The notes under the pieces: model-generated
What the model was told of the DNA's origin: nothing
The model's database searches: none
The model's input: only the letters and a program-made list of their open reading frames with translations
Made by a program: the position numbers and the translations under genes
Origin: Thermovenabulum gondwanense
GTDB taxonomy: Bacteria; Bacillota; Thermosediminibacteria; Thermosediminibacterales; Thermosediminibacteraceae
Assembly (NCBI RefSeq): GCF_001601575.1
Contig: NZ_LOHZ01000015.1
Span: 148,971 to 212,970, forward strand
Direction of reading: 5' to 3'
Length of the DNA stretch: 64,000 nt
Part shown: piece after piece, positions 50,671-63,927 of the stretch
Layout of the letters: each line of letters starts with the position of its first letter
Numbering within the stretch: position 1 is the first letter of the stretch

Positions 50671-51714
50671 TTATATTAAATTTTTAATTTTATACCGGGA
50701 TGCCAATCGACTTAATTCGTCGATTAAATTTGAATCTAAATTTATACCCTCTCTCAAAGATTTTTCTTCAAGGTTGTTTTCTATTTCTCCCGGTAAAAAT
50801 ATTTGAAGATTGTTAATTGAGGGCAGAGATTTGATTTTTCTAATAATTTCATCAATATTAGATTTAAATACATTCTTTTCAATGAAGTCAGCGATATTTA
50901 CAGCACAGAAAAGATGTCCGGTTTTTGAGGGACCGGTCATATCGGTGACATTTTTTACTTCACCCGTAAGGCAGGTGTTGGTAAGCACTCCGCAAAGGAT
51001 GTCTATTACTAAAGATAATCCCGAACCCTTTGGGCCGCCTATGGGAACAAGGCTACCTTTTAGTGCTAAATCGGGATCGTCGGTATCCCTTCCGGAAGAA
51101 TCCAAAGCCCAGCCGAAAGGTATTTTCTGATTTTTTAGCTTGGCCAGCCTTATTTTTCCTCTTGCCACTACCGATGTAGACATATCTAATATTATTGGTT
51201 TTTCTTCCTTAGAAGGTATTGCTATCGAAAGCGGATTGGTTCCTAAAAGAGGTTTACTGCTGCCGTAAGGGGCTATTGCGGGAGAAGAGTTGGTTAATAC
51301 AATACCTATCATGTCGTGTTTTAATGCTAACATAGAATAAAATGAGGCTATTCCAAAATGATTGGAGTTTTTAATACCTACCAAACCCACTCCGTATTTT
51401 TTTGCCAGGGTAATTGCCAGCTTCATTCCGTAGAAACCTGCAATTTGCCCGAAACCGTGATCCGCATTAATCAATGCTGTAGCCTTTTTAATTTTTTCAG
51501 TTTTTATTTTTGCATTTATATTAGTTGCTTTTTTTTCAACCCTTTCTATATAAGTAGATACTCGAACCAACCCATGGGACTTTACTCCTCTTAATTCTGC
51601 GCATAGAATAGAATCCGCCACTATCCCGGCATGAGAGTTATTTAAACCCACTTCTTTAAAAAGTTCTATTAAAAACTCTCTTAGTTTTGATACGGGAATA
51701 ACTGCACTATCCAA
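50671..51714 (-). CDS. Ldh_2-family malate/2-hydroxyacid dehydrogenase
   Basis: The ~347-residue protein belongs to the malate/L-lactate/ureidoglycolate/sulfolactate dehydrogenase family, unrelated to Rossmann LDH. Signature parts are CAELRGVKSHGLVRVSTYIE near residue 45, INADHGFGQIAGFYGMKLAI, the catalytic-His loop IKNSNHFGIASFYS and IVLTNSSPAIAPYGSSKPLLGTNPL. It oxidises a 2-hydroxyacid with NAD(P)+. Start TTG 51714 has a perfect AAAGGAGGT before it and lies about 40 bases downstream of the predicted sigma-54 start; ATG 51744 has no site. It is first in the minus arm. Confidence 0.86.
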   Translation of the reverse strand: MDSAVIPVSKLREFLIELFKEVGLNNSHAGIVADSILCAELRGVKSHGLVRVSTYIERVEKKATNINAKIKTEKIKKATALINADHGFGQIAGFYGMKLAITLAKKYGVGLVGIKNSNHFGIASFYSMLALKHDMIGIVLTNSSPAIAPYGSSKPLLGTNPLSIAIPSKEEKPIILDMSTSVVARGKIRLAKLKNQKIPFGWALDSSGRDTDDPDLALKGSLVPIGGPKGSGLSLVIDILCGVLTNTCLTGEVKNVTDMTGPSKTGHLFCAVNIADFIEKNVFKSNIDEIIRKIKSLPSINNLQIFLPGEIENNLEEKSLREGINLDSNLIDELSRLASRYKIKNLI

Positions 51715-51766
51715 GAATTCACCTCCTTTGACAAAGTATTTCATAAATTGTTTATTTATTATTCAT

Positions 51767-51782
51767 AGCAAGAGTTATACCA
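51767..51782 (-). promoter_or_regulatory. Sigma-54 promoter of the minus arm
   Basis: On the minus strand the sequence is TGGTATAACTCTTGCT, matching TGGCAC-N5-TTGCW with GG and GC 10 bases apart. The predicted start is near 51756, giving a short leader before the dehydrogenase gene. Confidence 0.78.
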
Positions 51783-51887
51783 ATGAAGAGAAAAGCAAAA
51801 AAATTATTAATAAAGTTCCTGTCCTTTTAAAATGGTAAATCTGTGCAGCTAATGCCAGTAATTTTTATCGCTTGTTAACAAGGGATA

Positions 51888-51919
51888 TTGCAATATGCAA
51901 TTAGTATTTCAATATGAAA
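51888..51919. promoter_or_regulatory. Two palindromes, candidate activator binding sites (minus arm)
   Basis: TTGCA-ATA-TGCAA (51888-51900) and TTTCA-ATA-TGAAA (51907-51919) have centres 19 bases apart, about 105-140 bases upstream of the minus sigma-54 promoter. The second is identical to the site at 36967-36979. Confidence 0.6.
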
Positions 51920-51973
51920 TTATCCTGGAATTATTGAAATGGGATTAAAGTTATTTAGTTTTATTAATTTCAA

Positions 51974-52002
51974 TTGAAAGAAAAGATTAATTTTTATATA
52001 AT
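51974..52002 (+). promoter_or_regulatory. Vegetative promoter of the Usp-like gene
   Basis: TTGAAA (51974-51979), 17 bases and a perfect TATAAT (51997-52002). The 12-base palindrome TTTCAATTGAAA (51968-51979) overlaps the -35 and resembles the activator sites with a shorter spacer. Confidence 0.75.
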
Positions 52003-52036
52003 GAAAATGTAGTTATATATTGAAAGGGGTTTTCCC

Positions 52037-52450
52037 ATGATGACTGTTTTTGACCCTGCAGTGGTGCACAGGGTAATGGTCTGTGTAACTCCTCAAAAAA
52101 GCTGCGAAAGGCTAATAAAGAGGGGTGCTGACAGGGCCAGAGAGTTAGGAGGCGAATTTTGCGTAGTATACGTTAATAAGTCAATGGAGTTAAATAAAGA
52201 CCTTAAGGATCATAAAATACTTCTTGAACTTTTTGAATATGCAAAATCCTTGGGAGGTTATGTCTCAATATTAGCAGGTGAAAACGTCTATAACACCCTT
52301 TCCGATTACGCAAAAAAAAATAAGATAACTCATATAATAGTAGGAAAACCTTTACAGAATAATTTTGGTACAACGAAGGAAAAGGATATCATCAATCCTT
52401 TGATAAAAGCGGTAGAAAAAAATGGCATACCCGTGGAGGTTGTGGAATAG
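52037..52450 (+). CDS. Universal stress protein-like (Usp domain) protein
   Basis: The 137-residue protein has a Rossmann-like Usp/KdpD-type fold: HRVMVCVTPQKSCERLIKRG, ADRARELGGEFCVVYVNK, YVSILAGENVYNTLSDYAKK and ITHIIVGKPLQNNFG, which matches the IxxIVxG(K/R) strand of KdpD Usp domains. The first loop lacks a clear GSxxS ATP motif at the end, so nucleotide binding is uncertain. It is transcribed away from the minus sigma-54 arm and followed 11 bases later by a PAP2 gene. Confidence 0.75.
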   Translation: MMTVFDPAVVHRVMVCVTPQKSCERLIKRGADRARELGGEFCVVYVNKSMELNKDLKDHKILLELFEYAKSLGGYVSILAGENVYNTLSDYAKKNKITHIIVGKPLQNNFGTTKEKDIINPLIKAVEKNGIPVEVVE

Positions 52451-52461
52451 GAGGCTTTTAG

Positions 52462-53016
52462 GTGAAGGGTAATATTAAAAAATTTTTAAATTTAATACAT
52501 CATGGTGATAAAAATTTATTTTTTCTTTTTAACCATAAAATAAGATGTAAGTATCTGGATATTATTATGCCAAAAATTACTCATTTAGGAGGAGCCACCT
52601 TTTCTTTGTTTGTTTGCCTTTTCTTTTATCTATTCGGGAAGGTAGAGGCTAAATCTGCCGCTTTAGAAGCATTTATTACGTTAACGGGAAGCCAGGGGGT
52701 TGTGCAGTTTTTCAAAAAAACTATATACAGGAAAAGACCTTATCTTGATTTGCCCAATGTAAACACCTTTTGGAAAAAACTGTTAAAAGATTATTCATTT
52801 CCTTCAGGTCATACGGCAGCGGGATTTTCGATAGCCGCTATATTCGCCTTTTATTTTCCCGCCTATTCTTATTTAATTTATTCTCTGGCTGCCTTAGTGG
52901 GAGTATCAAGGATTTATACCGGAATGCATTATCCTTCCGATGTATTAAGCGGTGCTCTGGTAGGTACTTTATTTGCTTTTATTACCCATGCGCTAACCGG
53001 GACTAATGGATTTTAA
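52462..53016 (+). CDS. PAP2-family phosphatase (undecaprenyl-diphosphatase/lipid phosphatase type)
   Basis: The 184-residue membrane protein has about five helices and the three PAP2 motifs: KKTIYRKRPYLDLP, FPSGHTAAGFSIA with catalytic His, and VGVSRIYTGMHYPSDVLSG with the second His. BcrC/PgpB-like enzymes dephosphorylate undecaprenyl diphosphate or phosphatidylglycerol phosphate. The exact lipid is not decidable. Start GTG 52462 after GGAGGC. Confidence 0.87.
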   Translation: MKGNIKKFLNLIHHGDKNLFFLFNHKIRCKYLDIIMPKITHLGGATFSLFVCLFFYLFGKVEAKSAALEAFITLTGSQGVVQFFKKTIYRKRPYLDLPNVNTFWKKLLKDYSFPSGHTAAGFSIAAIFAFYFPAYSYLIYSLAALVGVSRIYTGMHYPSDVLSGALVGTLFAFITHALTGTNGF

Positions 53017-53045
53017 AACAGCTATAATGCTGTTTTTTATTTTTT
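53015..53045 (+). terminator. Terminator after the PAP2 gene
   Basis: The stem AAAACAGC/GCTGTTTT with loop TATAAT is followed by TTATTTTTTTTT. Confidence 0.85.
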
Positions 53046-53114
53046 TTTGAAAGGATTTTGTCGTTCAAAGTGGAATAATTTTAATAAGATGATGAAATTT
53101 TAGGAGGTTAGAAA

Positions 53115-54485
53115 ATGAACTTAGAAGCAATTTTAAAAGAAAATGAAAATGCTCTCATAAATTCTGTTTGCGAGATTCTCAGGATAAGAAGTGTAGAAGA
53201 AAAACCATTACCCGGAATGCCTTTCGGAAAGGGTGTTGCCGATGCTTTAAATTATGTTTTAAAACTCTCAGAAAGTTTTGGCCTGAGGACAAAAAATTTG
53301 GATAACTATGTGGGTTGGGCAGAATGGGGAGAAGGAAAAGATTTAATAGGAATTTTAGTGCACTTAGATGTGGTTCCGGAAGGATCAAATTGGAGTCATC
53401 CTCCTTTTGGCGGGGAAATTCACGATGGTAAAATCTACGGAAGGGGAGCCTCGGATAACAAAGGACCTGCAATTGCTGCCCTTTATGCCCTTAAAGCTTT
53501 AAAGGATGCGAATTTAAACTTTAAAAAAAGGGTTAGAATAATTTTTGGTACAAATGAAGAGTCGGGTATGGAATGTATAAAATATTACTTACAAAAGGAC
53601 GAGATGCCAGCGATGGGCTTTTCTCCGGATGCAGAATATCCGATAATAAATGGAGAAAAGGGGATATTAACCTTTTCCATAAAGGCCAAATTTGATGATA
53701 ACAATGGGAGCATATTTTTAACGGGTGGAGAAAGAGCAAATATGGTGCCGGATTATGCCCATTGTGTAATAAATTATTACGATGGTCTGGAAAAGGACCT
53801 GGAAAACTTTAAAGGAAAGACAGGATTTTCTTTAGAGCTTGTTAAGAATGGGAGTGAGGCAACGATTAAATCTTATGGAGTTTCTGCCCATGGAAGTATT
53901 CCGGAAAAAGGCCAGAATGCGATATCAAGGTTGATTTCTTTCCTTGTGGAAATAAAAGCAGGAAGCCAGGGCCAAAGAGAGTTTTTAAAATTCCTTATGG
54001 ACAAAATAGGCTTTGAGACAAATGGCAAGAGTTTGGGGATTAATCTTGAAGATGAAGTTTCAGGAAGGCTTACGTTAAATCTCGGTGTTATAAACATGAA
54101 TGAAAATGAGGCGGAGGCAATAATAAACATAAGGTACCCCATCAGTTTCAAAGGAGAGGATATAATCGGGACAATTGAGCGGAATTTAAAAAAAGGCATC
54201 TTTATTGATAATGTTAAAAACAGTCCTCCTCATTATGTGCCCGAAGATAGTCCTATAGTTAAAGCCTTGAAAGCGGCTTATGAGAAGGTAACGGGAGAAA
54301 AGGCTTATTGCTTTACCATTGGAGGGGGAACCTATGCCAGGATGATGAAAAATACCGTGGCCTTTGGCCCTAACTTTCCGGGGAAACCCGAAGTAGCCCA
54401 TGAAAAGGACGAATACATAGAAATTGAAGACCTGATTAAGAATTTTAAAATATACACTTATGTTTTAAAAGAATTAGCGTGCTGA
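53115..54485 (+). CDS. pepV: M20-family dipeptidase PepV
   Basis: The 456-residue metallopeptidase has zinc residues in LIGILVHLDVVPEGSNW, IYGRGASDNKGPAIAAL and FGTNEESGMECIKYYL, the lid-domain SYGVSAHGSIPEKGQNAI, and a C-terminal His in GPNFPGKPEVAHEKDEYI. PepV/Sapep enzymes cleave dipeptides including beta-Ala-X and D-containing ones in the cytosol. It is a separate unit with TAGGAGG before ATG. Confidence 0.93.
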   Translation: MNLEAILKENENALINSVCEILRIRSVEEKPLPGMPFGKGVADALNYVLKLSESFGLRTKNLDNYVGWAEWGEGKDLIGILVHLDVVPEGSNWSHPPFGGEIHDGKIYGRGASDNKGPAIAALYALKALKDANLNFKKRVRIIFGTNEESGMECIKYYLQKDEMPAMGFSPDAEYPIINGEKGILTFSIKAKFDDNNGSIFLTGGERANMVPDYAHCVINYYDGLEKDLENFKGKTGFSLELVKNGSEATIKSYGVSAHGSIPEKGQNAISRLISFLVEIKAGSQGQREFLKFLMDKIGFETNGKSLGINLEDEVSGRLTLNLGVINMNENEAEAIINIRYPISFKGEDIIGTIERNLKKGIFIDNVKNSPPHYVPEDSPIVKALKAAYEKVTGEKAYCFTIGGGTYARMMKNTVAFGPNFPGKPEVAHEKDEYIEIEDLIKNFKIYTYVLKELAC

Positions 54486-54521
54486 ATTTAATTATATTTA
54501 TTTTAAGGAGGGCTTTAATTT

Positions 54522-54839
54522 ATGGAATTAAAGGAACTTAAAGACCCGTATATTGACCGGCTTTTTGATGCGATTTTGATGATTAAAAATAAGGATGAGT
54601 GCTACCGATTTTTCGAAGATATTTGTACCATCGGGGAAGTAAAGGCTTTGGCCCAGAGATTGCAGGTAGCAGAGATGCTTAAAGCAGGGTATACATACGG
54701 AGAGATAGCCGAGAAAACGGGTGCAAGCACGGCTACAATCAGCAGGGTTAAAAGGTATTTACAGTACGGAGCTGATGGTTACAAAATTATATTGGAAAGA
54801 TTGGAAGAAATGGATAAAAATAAAAAAAATAATGAGTAA
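54522..54839 (+). CDS. YerC/YecD TrpR-related regulator
   Basis: The 105-residue helical protein has a TrpR-like helix-turn-helix: IGEVKALAQRLQVAEMLKAG, TYGEIAEKTGASTATISRVK and YLQYGADGYKIILERL. YerC-type proteins precede pcrA in many Firmicutes, as here; their regulon is not defined. It ends 15 bases before pcrA and is probably co-transcribed. Confidence 0.9.
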   Translation: MELKELKDPYIDRLFDAILMIKNKDECYRFFEDICTIGEVKALAQRLQVAEMLKAGYTYGEIAEKTGASTATISRVKRYLQYGADGYKIILERLEEMDKNKKNNE

Positions 54840-54854
54840 TGGAGGTTATAAAAA

Positions 54855-59091
<4,237 letters not shown>

Positions 59092-59160
59092 AATTACAAA
59101 ACTTCGGTAATAAAAGCCAAATAATAACTGTTTATTTAAAAAAGAGGAGGCTCATAGAAA

Positions 59161-60312
59161 ATGAAAGATATTCTTCTGATGACTCCTGGGCCTACCTACG
59201 TATCGGAAAGGGTAAGGCAGGCTATCTCTAAACCGATTACAAATCCTGATTTGGATGAAGAATTTTTTGCCTTTTACGATGATTTATGCTTTAAACTGGG
59301 GAAATTACTCAATACCAAAGAAGATGTACTTGTATTATGCGGGGAAGGAATTTTGGGTTTGGAGGCTTCCGTTGCCTCTTTGGTTGAACCCGGTGATAAG
59401 GTGCTTTGTGTGGCTAACGGTGTTTTTGGAGAAGGTTTTGGCGATTTTGTAGAAATGTACGGTGGTGTACCCGTATATATTAATAAAGAATACAATGAAC
59501 CTGTAACTATAAAAGATTTAGAGAATGCTTTGAATAAAAACCCTGACGTAAAAATAGCAACTGTTGTCCACTGCGAAACTCCAGCTGGGCTTATAAATCC
59601 TATAGAAGAATTATGTCCGTATTTACACGAAAGAGAAATTATTACAATAGTTGATGCTGTTTCCTCTATCGGAGGCATAAGGATAAATACGGATGAATGG
59701 GGTATAGATGTTATTCTTGGAGGGTCTCAAAAATGTTTATCAGCCCCTCCTGGTTTGAGTTTTCTTTCTGTAAGTAAAAAGGCCTGGGAAAAAATAAAAA
59801 ACAGAAAGACTCCTATTAGAGGTTATTACCTGAATTTACTTTTATGGCAGGAAATGTGGAAGGAAAAGCGCATCTTCCCTTATACGCAGCCCGTTTCGGA
59901 TATTTACGGCTTAAGCGAAGCGGTAAAAATAGCTTTGGAAGATGGGGAGGATATTTACCGGAGGCATAAAAAAATAGGGAAGGCCGTTAGAGAAACTTTG
60001 AAACAGGCAGGATTTCAAATTTATCCTTTAGAAGGGTTCGAATCGGATACGGTGACGGCCTTTAATATTCCCGAAGGTATTGACGATGTAAGGTTTAGAA
60101 GGCATCTGTTTGAAAAATACGGAGTAATGATAGCAGGCAGCTGGGGAAAACTTTCCGGCAGGGTATGGAGAATAGGACATATGGGAGAAAATGCAAGGGA
60201 TGACAGGGTATTCAAGTTTTTTGCGGAATTCCAAAAAGCGCTTCAGGATTTTCATTGGGATATTAATGGTAATGGAAAAAAACTTTCAGAAATATTCGCC
60301 GGAAATTTATGA
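59161..60312 (+). CDS. Class V PLP aminotransferase (alanine-glyoxylate/serine-pyruvate type)
   Basis: The 383-residue fold-type I enzyme has MTPGPTYVSERVRQAISKP at the start, the PLP Asp region IVDAVSSIGGIRINTDEWG and the Schiff-base Lys in LGGSQKCLSAPPGLSFLS. The C-terminal Arg region SGRVWRIGHMGENAR binds the carboxylate. It transaminates glyoxylate, pyruvate or phosphonate/purine-derived amines; the substrate is uncertain. It is monocistronic, between ligA and gatCAB, with a terminator overlapping its end. Confidence 0.88.
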   Translation: MKDILLMTPGPTYVSERVRQAISKPITNPDLDEEFFAFYDDLCFKLGKLLNTKEDVLVLCGEGILGLEASVASLVEPGDKVLCVANGVFGEGFGDFVEMYGGVPVYINKEYNEPVTIKDLENALNKNPDVKIATVVHCETPAGLINPIEELCPYLHEREIITIVDAVSSIGGIRINTDEWGIDVILGGSQKCLSAPPGLSFLSVSKKAWEKIKNRKTPIRGYYLNLLLWQEMWKEKRIFPYTQPVSDIYGLSEAVKIALEDGEDIYRRHKKIGKAVRETLKQAGFQIYPLEGFESDTVTAFNIPEGIDDVRFRRHLFEKYGVMIAGSWGKLSGRVWRIGHMGENARDDRVFKFFAEFQKALQDFHWDINGNGKKLSEIFAGNL

Positions 60313-60330
60313 TTTTCCGGCGATTAATTT
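60297..60330 (+). terminator. Terminator overlapping the aminotransferase stop
   Basis: CGCCGGAAA (60297-60305) pairs perfectly with TTTCCGGCG (60314-60322); the stop codon lies in the loop. ATTAATTTTATT follows. Confidence 0.75.
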
Positions 60331-60332
60331 TA

Positions 60333-60361
60333 TTGTATATAGCTGGTTAAAATGATAAAAT
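60333..60361 (+). promoter_or_regulatory. Candidate promoter of gatCAB
   Basis: TTGTAT (60333-60338), 17 bases and TAAAAT (60356-60361), about 35 bases before gatC. Confidence 0.6.
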
Positions 60362-60395
60362 AATACTCGTTAAAAAATGAGAAAGAGGTGAAAAT

Positions 60396-60686
60396 GTGAA
60401 GATTAGCAAAGAAACCGTAGAACATGTTGCTAATTTAGCGAGACTTTACCTGAACGATGAAGAAAAAAAAGAAATGGCAGAAAAATTAAGTTCTATTTTG
60501 GAATATATGGATAAATTATCCGAATTGGATACTTCAAATGTTCCTCCTACATCCCATGTAATTCCAATTCATAATGTCTTTAGAGAAGACGTTGTTATGG
60601 AAAGCCTTCCTTTGTCAGAGGTATTAAAAAATGCTCCGGACAGCGAAAAGGGTTTCTTTAAAGTCCCGAGGGTTATTGAAGAATAA
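60396..60686 (+). CDS. gatC: Aspartyl/glutamyl-tRNA amidotransferase subunit C
   Basis: The 96-residue protein has the family start ISKETVEHVANLARLYLNDEE and the late FREDVVMESLPLSEVLKNAP and GFFKVPRVIEE. GatC wraps the A-B interface and stabilises GatA. Start GTG 60396 behind AGAGGTG. It is the first gene of the gatCAB operon. Confidence 0.95.
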   Translation: MKISKETVEHVANLARLYLNDEEKKEMAEKLSSILEYMDKLSELDTSNVPPTSHVIPIHNVFREDVVMESLPLSEVLKNAPDSEKGFFKVPRVIEE

Positions 60687-60708
60687 AGGCGAATAGGAGG
60701 TAACAAAA

Positions 60709-62160
60709 TTGAAGCTTTATGAACTTACAATTCACGAAGCTCATGAACTCTTAAAAAAGGGTGAGATATCTTCAAAGGAATTAACACTTTCTGTCATAGA
60801 GAGAATTCAAAAGGTGGAGGATAAGGTTAGAGCCTATGTAACCATCAACGAAGAAGAAGCTCTTAAAAATAGCGAGGAAGTTGACAATACCAGGGACTTT
60901 TCAACATTCTTATCGGGTATTCCTGTGGCAATCAAAGATAATATATGTACATATAATTTGCGGACTACCTGTTCTTCGAAAATATTGGAAAATTTCATTC
61001 CCCCTTATGACGCAACCGTTATCAAAAAATTAAAAACAAATAATGCAGTAATAATTGGAAAGACGAATATGGATGAATTTGCCATGGGCTCTTCTACTGA
61101 AAACTCCGCTTTTTTCCCGACAAGAAATCCGTGGGATCAAACAAGGGTTCCGGGGGGATCGTCCGGTGGCTCTGCAGCAGCTGTGGCCGCGGATGAATGT
61201 ATATATGCCCTTGGTTCCGATACCGGCGGTTCTATCAGACAACCGGCAAATTACTGCGGAGTGGTAGGATTAAAGCCCACATATGGAAGGGTATCCAGGT
61301 ACGGTCTTGTCGCATATGCTTCTTCCCTCGACCAGATTGGCCCTATCACCAAAGATGTAACGGATTGTGCCATAGTGCTAAATAGTATTTGCGGATGGGA
61401 TGAGAAGGATTCTACATCCGCTGATGTTCCTGTCGATGATTTCACTAAATACCTTGTAGAAGATGTACGGGGTTTAAGGGTAGGGATTCCAAAAGAATAC
61501 ATGGGCGAAGGTATTGATGAAGACGTAAAATCGGCAGTTTTATCTACAGCCAAATTACTGGAGAAAATGGGAGCTTTTTGTGAAGAAATTTCCCTTCCCC
61601 ATACCGAATATGCCCTGTGGGCATATTATATTATTGCCCCGGCGGAGGCGAGCTCAAACCTTGCCAGGTACGATGGAATAAGGTATGGAGTAAGGGCAAA
61701 AAATTACGACGATTTAATAGATTTATATAAAAAGACCCGAAGCGAAGGTTTTGGGGCTGAAGTAAAAAGGAGAATAATGCTTGGTACCTATGCTTTGAGC
61801 GCCGGTTATTATGATGCCTATTATTTAAAAGCTCAGAAAGTCAGGACTCTTGTCAAAAGGGACTTTGATAGAGCCTTTGAAAAATATGATTTAATTTTAT
61901 CTCCCGTAGCCCCATCTACGGCTTTTAAAATAGGAGAGATGGTGGACGATCCTTTGAAAATGTACATGTCCGATGTATGCACCATTCCCGTCAATATGGC
62001 CGGTCTTCCGGCAATTTCGATACCGGTTAGTTTTTCAAACGCTTTACCGGTGGGGATACAGCTTATAGGAAAGGCTTTCGGCGAGGGAACCCTGCTTAAA
62101 GTTTCTTATACCTTAGAAAAAGCTGTTAATTTGGAAAAGAGAAAGCCGCAACTTGATTGA
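60709..62160 (+). CDS. gatA: Aspartyl/glutamyl-tRNA amidotransferase subunit A
   Basis: This 483-residue amidase-signature protein has the Ser-cisSer-Lys triad: Lys in [11 protein letters not shown], Ser in [16 protein letters not shown] and [20 protein letters not shown]. It releases ammonia from glutamine for transfer to mischarged Glu-tRNA-Gln or Asp-tRNA-Asn. Start TTG 60709 after AGGAGGT; it is 12 bases from gatB. Confidence 0.96.
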   Translation: MKLYELTIHEAHELLKKGEISSKELTLSVIERIQKVEDKVRAYVTINEEEALKNSEEVDNTRDFSTFLSGIPVAIKDNICTYNLRTTCSSKILENFIPPYDATVIKKLKTNNAVIIGKTNMDEFAMGSSTENSAFFPTRNPWDQTRVPGGSSGGSAAAVAADECIYALGSDTGGSIRQPANYCGVVGLKPTYGRVSRYGLVAYASSLDQIGPITKDVTDCAIVLNSICGWDEKDSTSADVPVDDFTKYLVEDVRGLRVGIPKEYMGEGIDEDVKSAVLSTAKLLEKMGAFCEEISLPHTEYALWAYYIIAPAEASSNLARYDGIRYGVRAKNYDDLIDLYKKTRSEGFGAEVKRRIMLGTYALSAGYYDAYYLKAQKVRTLVKRDFDRAFEKYDLILSPVAPSTAFKIGEMVDDPLKMYMSDVCTIPVNMAGLPAISIPVSFSNALPVGIQLIGKAFGEGTLLKVSYTLEKAVNLEKRKPQLD

Positions 62161-62172
62161 GGAGGTTGTAAG

Positions 62173-63600
62173 ATGTCTTACGAAACCGTAATCGGCCTTG
62201 AGGTACATGTAGAACTGCTTACAAAATCCAAAGTTTTCTGCGGTTGCAGCACGGAATTTGGAAAAGATGTAAATACTCACTGCTGCCCGGTATGCCTCGG
62301 AATGCCCGGCGTTCTTCCCGTTACAAATAAAAAAGCGGTGGAATATGCGATAAAAGCTGCCCTCGCATTAAACTGCGAGATCGCCGAGTATTCCAAATTT
62401 GACAGGAAAAACTATTTTTACCCGGACCTGCCAAAAGCATACCAAATTTCTCAGTATGACATGCCCCTGGCAAGAAAAGGTTATATTGAAATAGAGATTG
62501 ATGGCAATGTTAAGAGAATAGGGATTAACCGGCTTCACCTGGAAGAAGATGCGGGTAAGCTTGTCCATGAAGAAGGCAAGGGTTATTCCCTTGTGGATTT
62601 AAACAGGACGGGAGTGCCCCTGATAGAAATCGTATCCGAGCCTGACATGAGGTCCGCGGAGGAAGCATGGCTTTATTTAAACAAGTTAAAGACAATACTT
62701 CAGTATATTGAGGTTTCCGACTGTAAAATGGAGGAAGGTTCTTTACGATGTGATGTAAATATTTCCCTGAGGCCTGCGGGTTCGGAAAAGTTCGGAAAGA
62801 AGGTGGAAATTAAAAATTTAGGGTCTTTTAAAGCTGTAAAACGGGCTCTGGAATACGAAGAAAAAAGGCAGAGGGAACTCCTAACACAGGGCTTTGAAGT
62901 GGTTCAGGAGACGAGAAGGTGGGATGAAGCAAGGGGCATTACCACATCCATGAGGAGTAAGGAGGAGGCCCACGATTACAGGTATTTCCCCGATCCCGAT
63001 CTTGTACCGATGATTATTGATAAAAAATGGGTAGAAGAAATCAAAACCACCTTACCCGAATTACCCGATGAAAAAAAGAAAAGGTACATGAGGGATTTCG
63101 GTCTTCCCGAATACGATGCATCGGTAATAACCTCCAGCAAGTCCTTTGCAAAATTTTATGAAGAATGCGTAGAACTTTATCATGACCCAAAAATAGTAAG
63201 CAACTGGGTTATGTCCGAGCTACTGGGACTGTTAAATGAAAAGGGCATGGAAATTGATGAAGTAGTTTTTAAACCTGCTGATTTTGTAAAAATGCTGAAA
63301 CTTATAGATAATGGCACCATAAGCGGGAAAATAGCCAAGGATGTGTTCAAGGAGATGTTTGAAACCGGGAAAGACCCTGAAGTGATTGTTAGAGAAAAAG
63401 GATTGGTACAGATAACCGATGAAGATGAAATAAGAAAGGTAGCTCAAAAGGTTATAGAAGAGAACAAAAAATCCGTTGAAGATTACAAAAGTGGAAAGGA
63501 AAAGGCCTTTGGATTTCTTGTTGGTCAAATTATGAAAGAAACTAAGGGCAAGGCAAATCCTCAATTGGCGAATAAGGTTTTAAAAGAACTATTAGGATAA
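62173..63600 (+). CDS. gatB: Aspartyl/glutamyl-tRNA amidotransferase subunit B
   Basis: The 475-residue kinase-like subunit has [20 protein letters not shown] at the start, the zinc Cys residues in CGCSTEFG and [29 protein letters not shown] and the C-terminal YqeY-like tail ending [17 protein letters not shown]. It phosphorylates the tRNA-bound Glu or Asp and delivers ammonia. It ends the operon. Confidence 0.97.
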   Translation: MSYETVIGLEVHVELLTKSKVFCGCSTEFGKDVNTHCCPVCLGMPGVLPVTNKKAVEYAIKAALALNCEIAEYSKFDRKNYFYPDLPKAYQISQYDMPLARKGYIEIEIDGNVKRIGINRLHLEEDAGKLVHEEGKGYSLVDLNRTGVPLIEIVSEPDMRSAEEAWLYLNKLKTILQYIEVSDCKMEEGSLRCDVNISLRPAGSEKFGKKVEIKNLGSFKAVKRALEYEEKRQRELLTQGFEVVQETRRWDEARGITTSMRSKEEAHDYRYFPDPDLVPMIIDKKWVEEIKTTLPELPDEKKKRYMRDFGLPEYDASVITSSKSFAKFYEECVELYHDPKIVSNWVMSELLGLLNEKGMEIDEVVFKPADFVKMLKLIDNGTISGKIAKDVFKEMFETGKDPEVIVREKGLVQITDEDEIRKVAQKVIEENKKSVEDYKSGKEKAFGFLVGQIMKETKGKANPQLANKVLKELLG

Positions 63601-63694
63601 AGACCAATAAAAGAGAGGTATTGATTTATTTTGTTAAAAATTTATATTGATAAAAAGGGTGTTTTAAAATAAAATATTTGCTGTATTCATTTTT

Positions 63695-63718
63695 AGCCTT
63701 TTAAAGGCTTTTTTTATT
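63695..63718 (+). terminator. Terminator after gatB
   Basis: AGCCTTTTAAAGGCT is followed by TTTTTTTATTT, about 95 bases after the gatB stop. Confidence 0.75.
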
Positions 63719-63927
63719 TGTAGTTATAACATGTCAGACAACATTTTAAGATTAAATATCGGTTAAGAAGGAAAAATGAATTTTGTGGAGAATATATAAA
63801 TTATGTCAAAATTAAAAACTTGGTTAAATTTTCACTTGTTATTCTAAGTTTTTAAATTTAAAATAAATACTAAAAAGACTCACGGTAATATGTCAATACC
63901 CGAAAAATGGAAATAAAAAATATTCAG
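63719..63927. other. AT-rich intergenic stretch without visible genes
   Basis: No ORF with a ribosome site, no tRNA, no clear repeat and no convincing promoter was found in these ~210 bases before the partial ORF at the edge. Confidence 0.5.

Noticed and set aside
63640..63672. Tiny frame after gatB
   Set aside because: About 13 codons from a TTG with poor spacing to the nearest purine stretch; no support.
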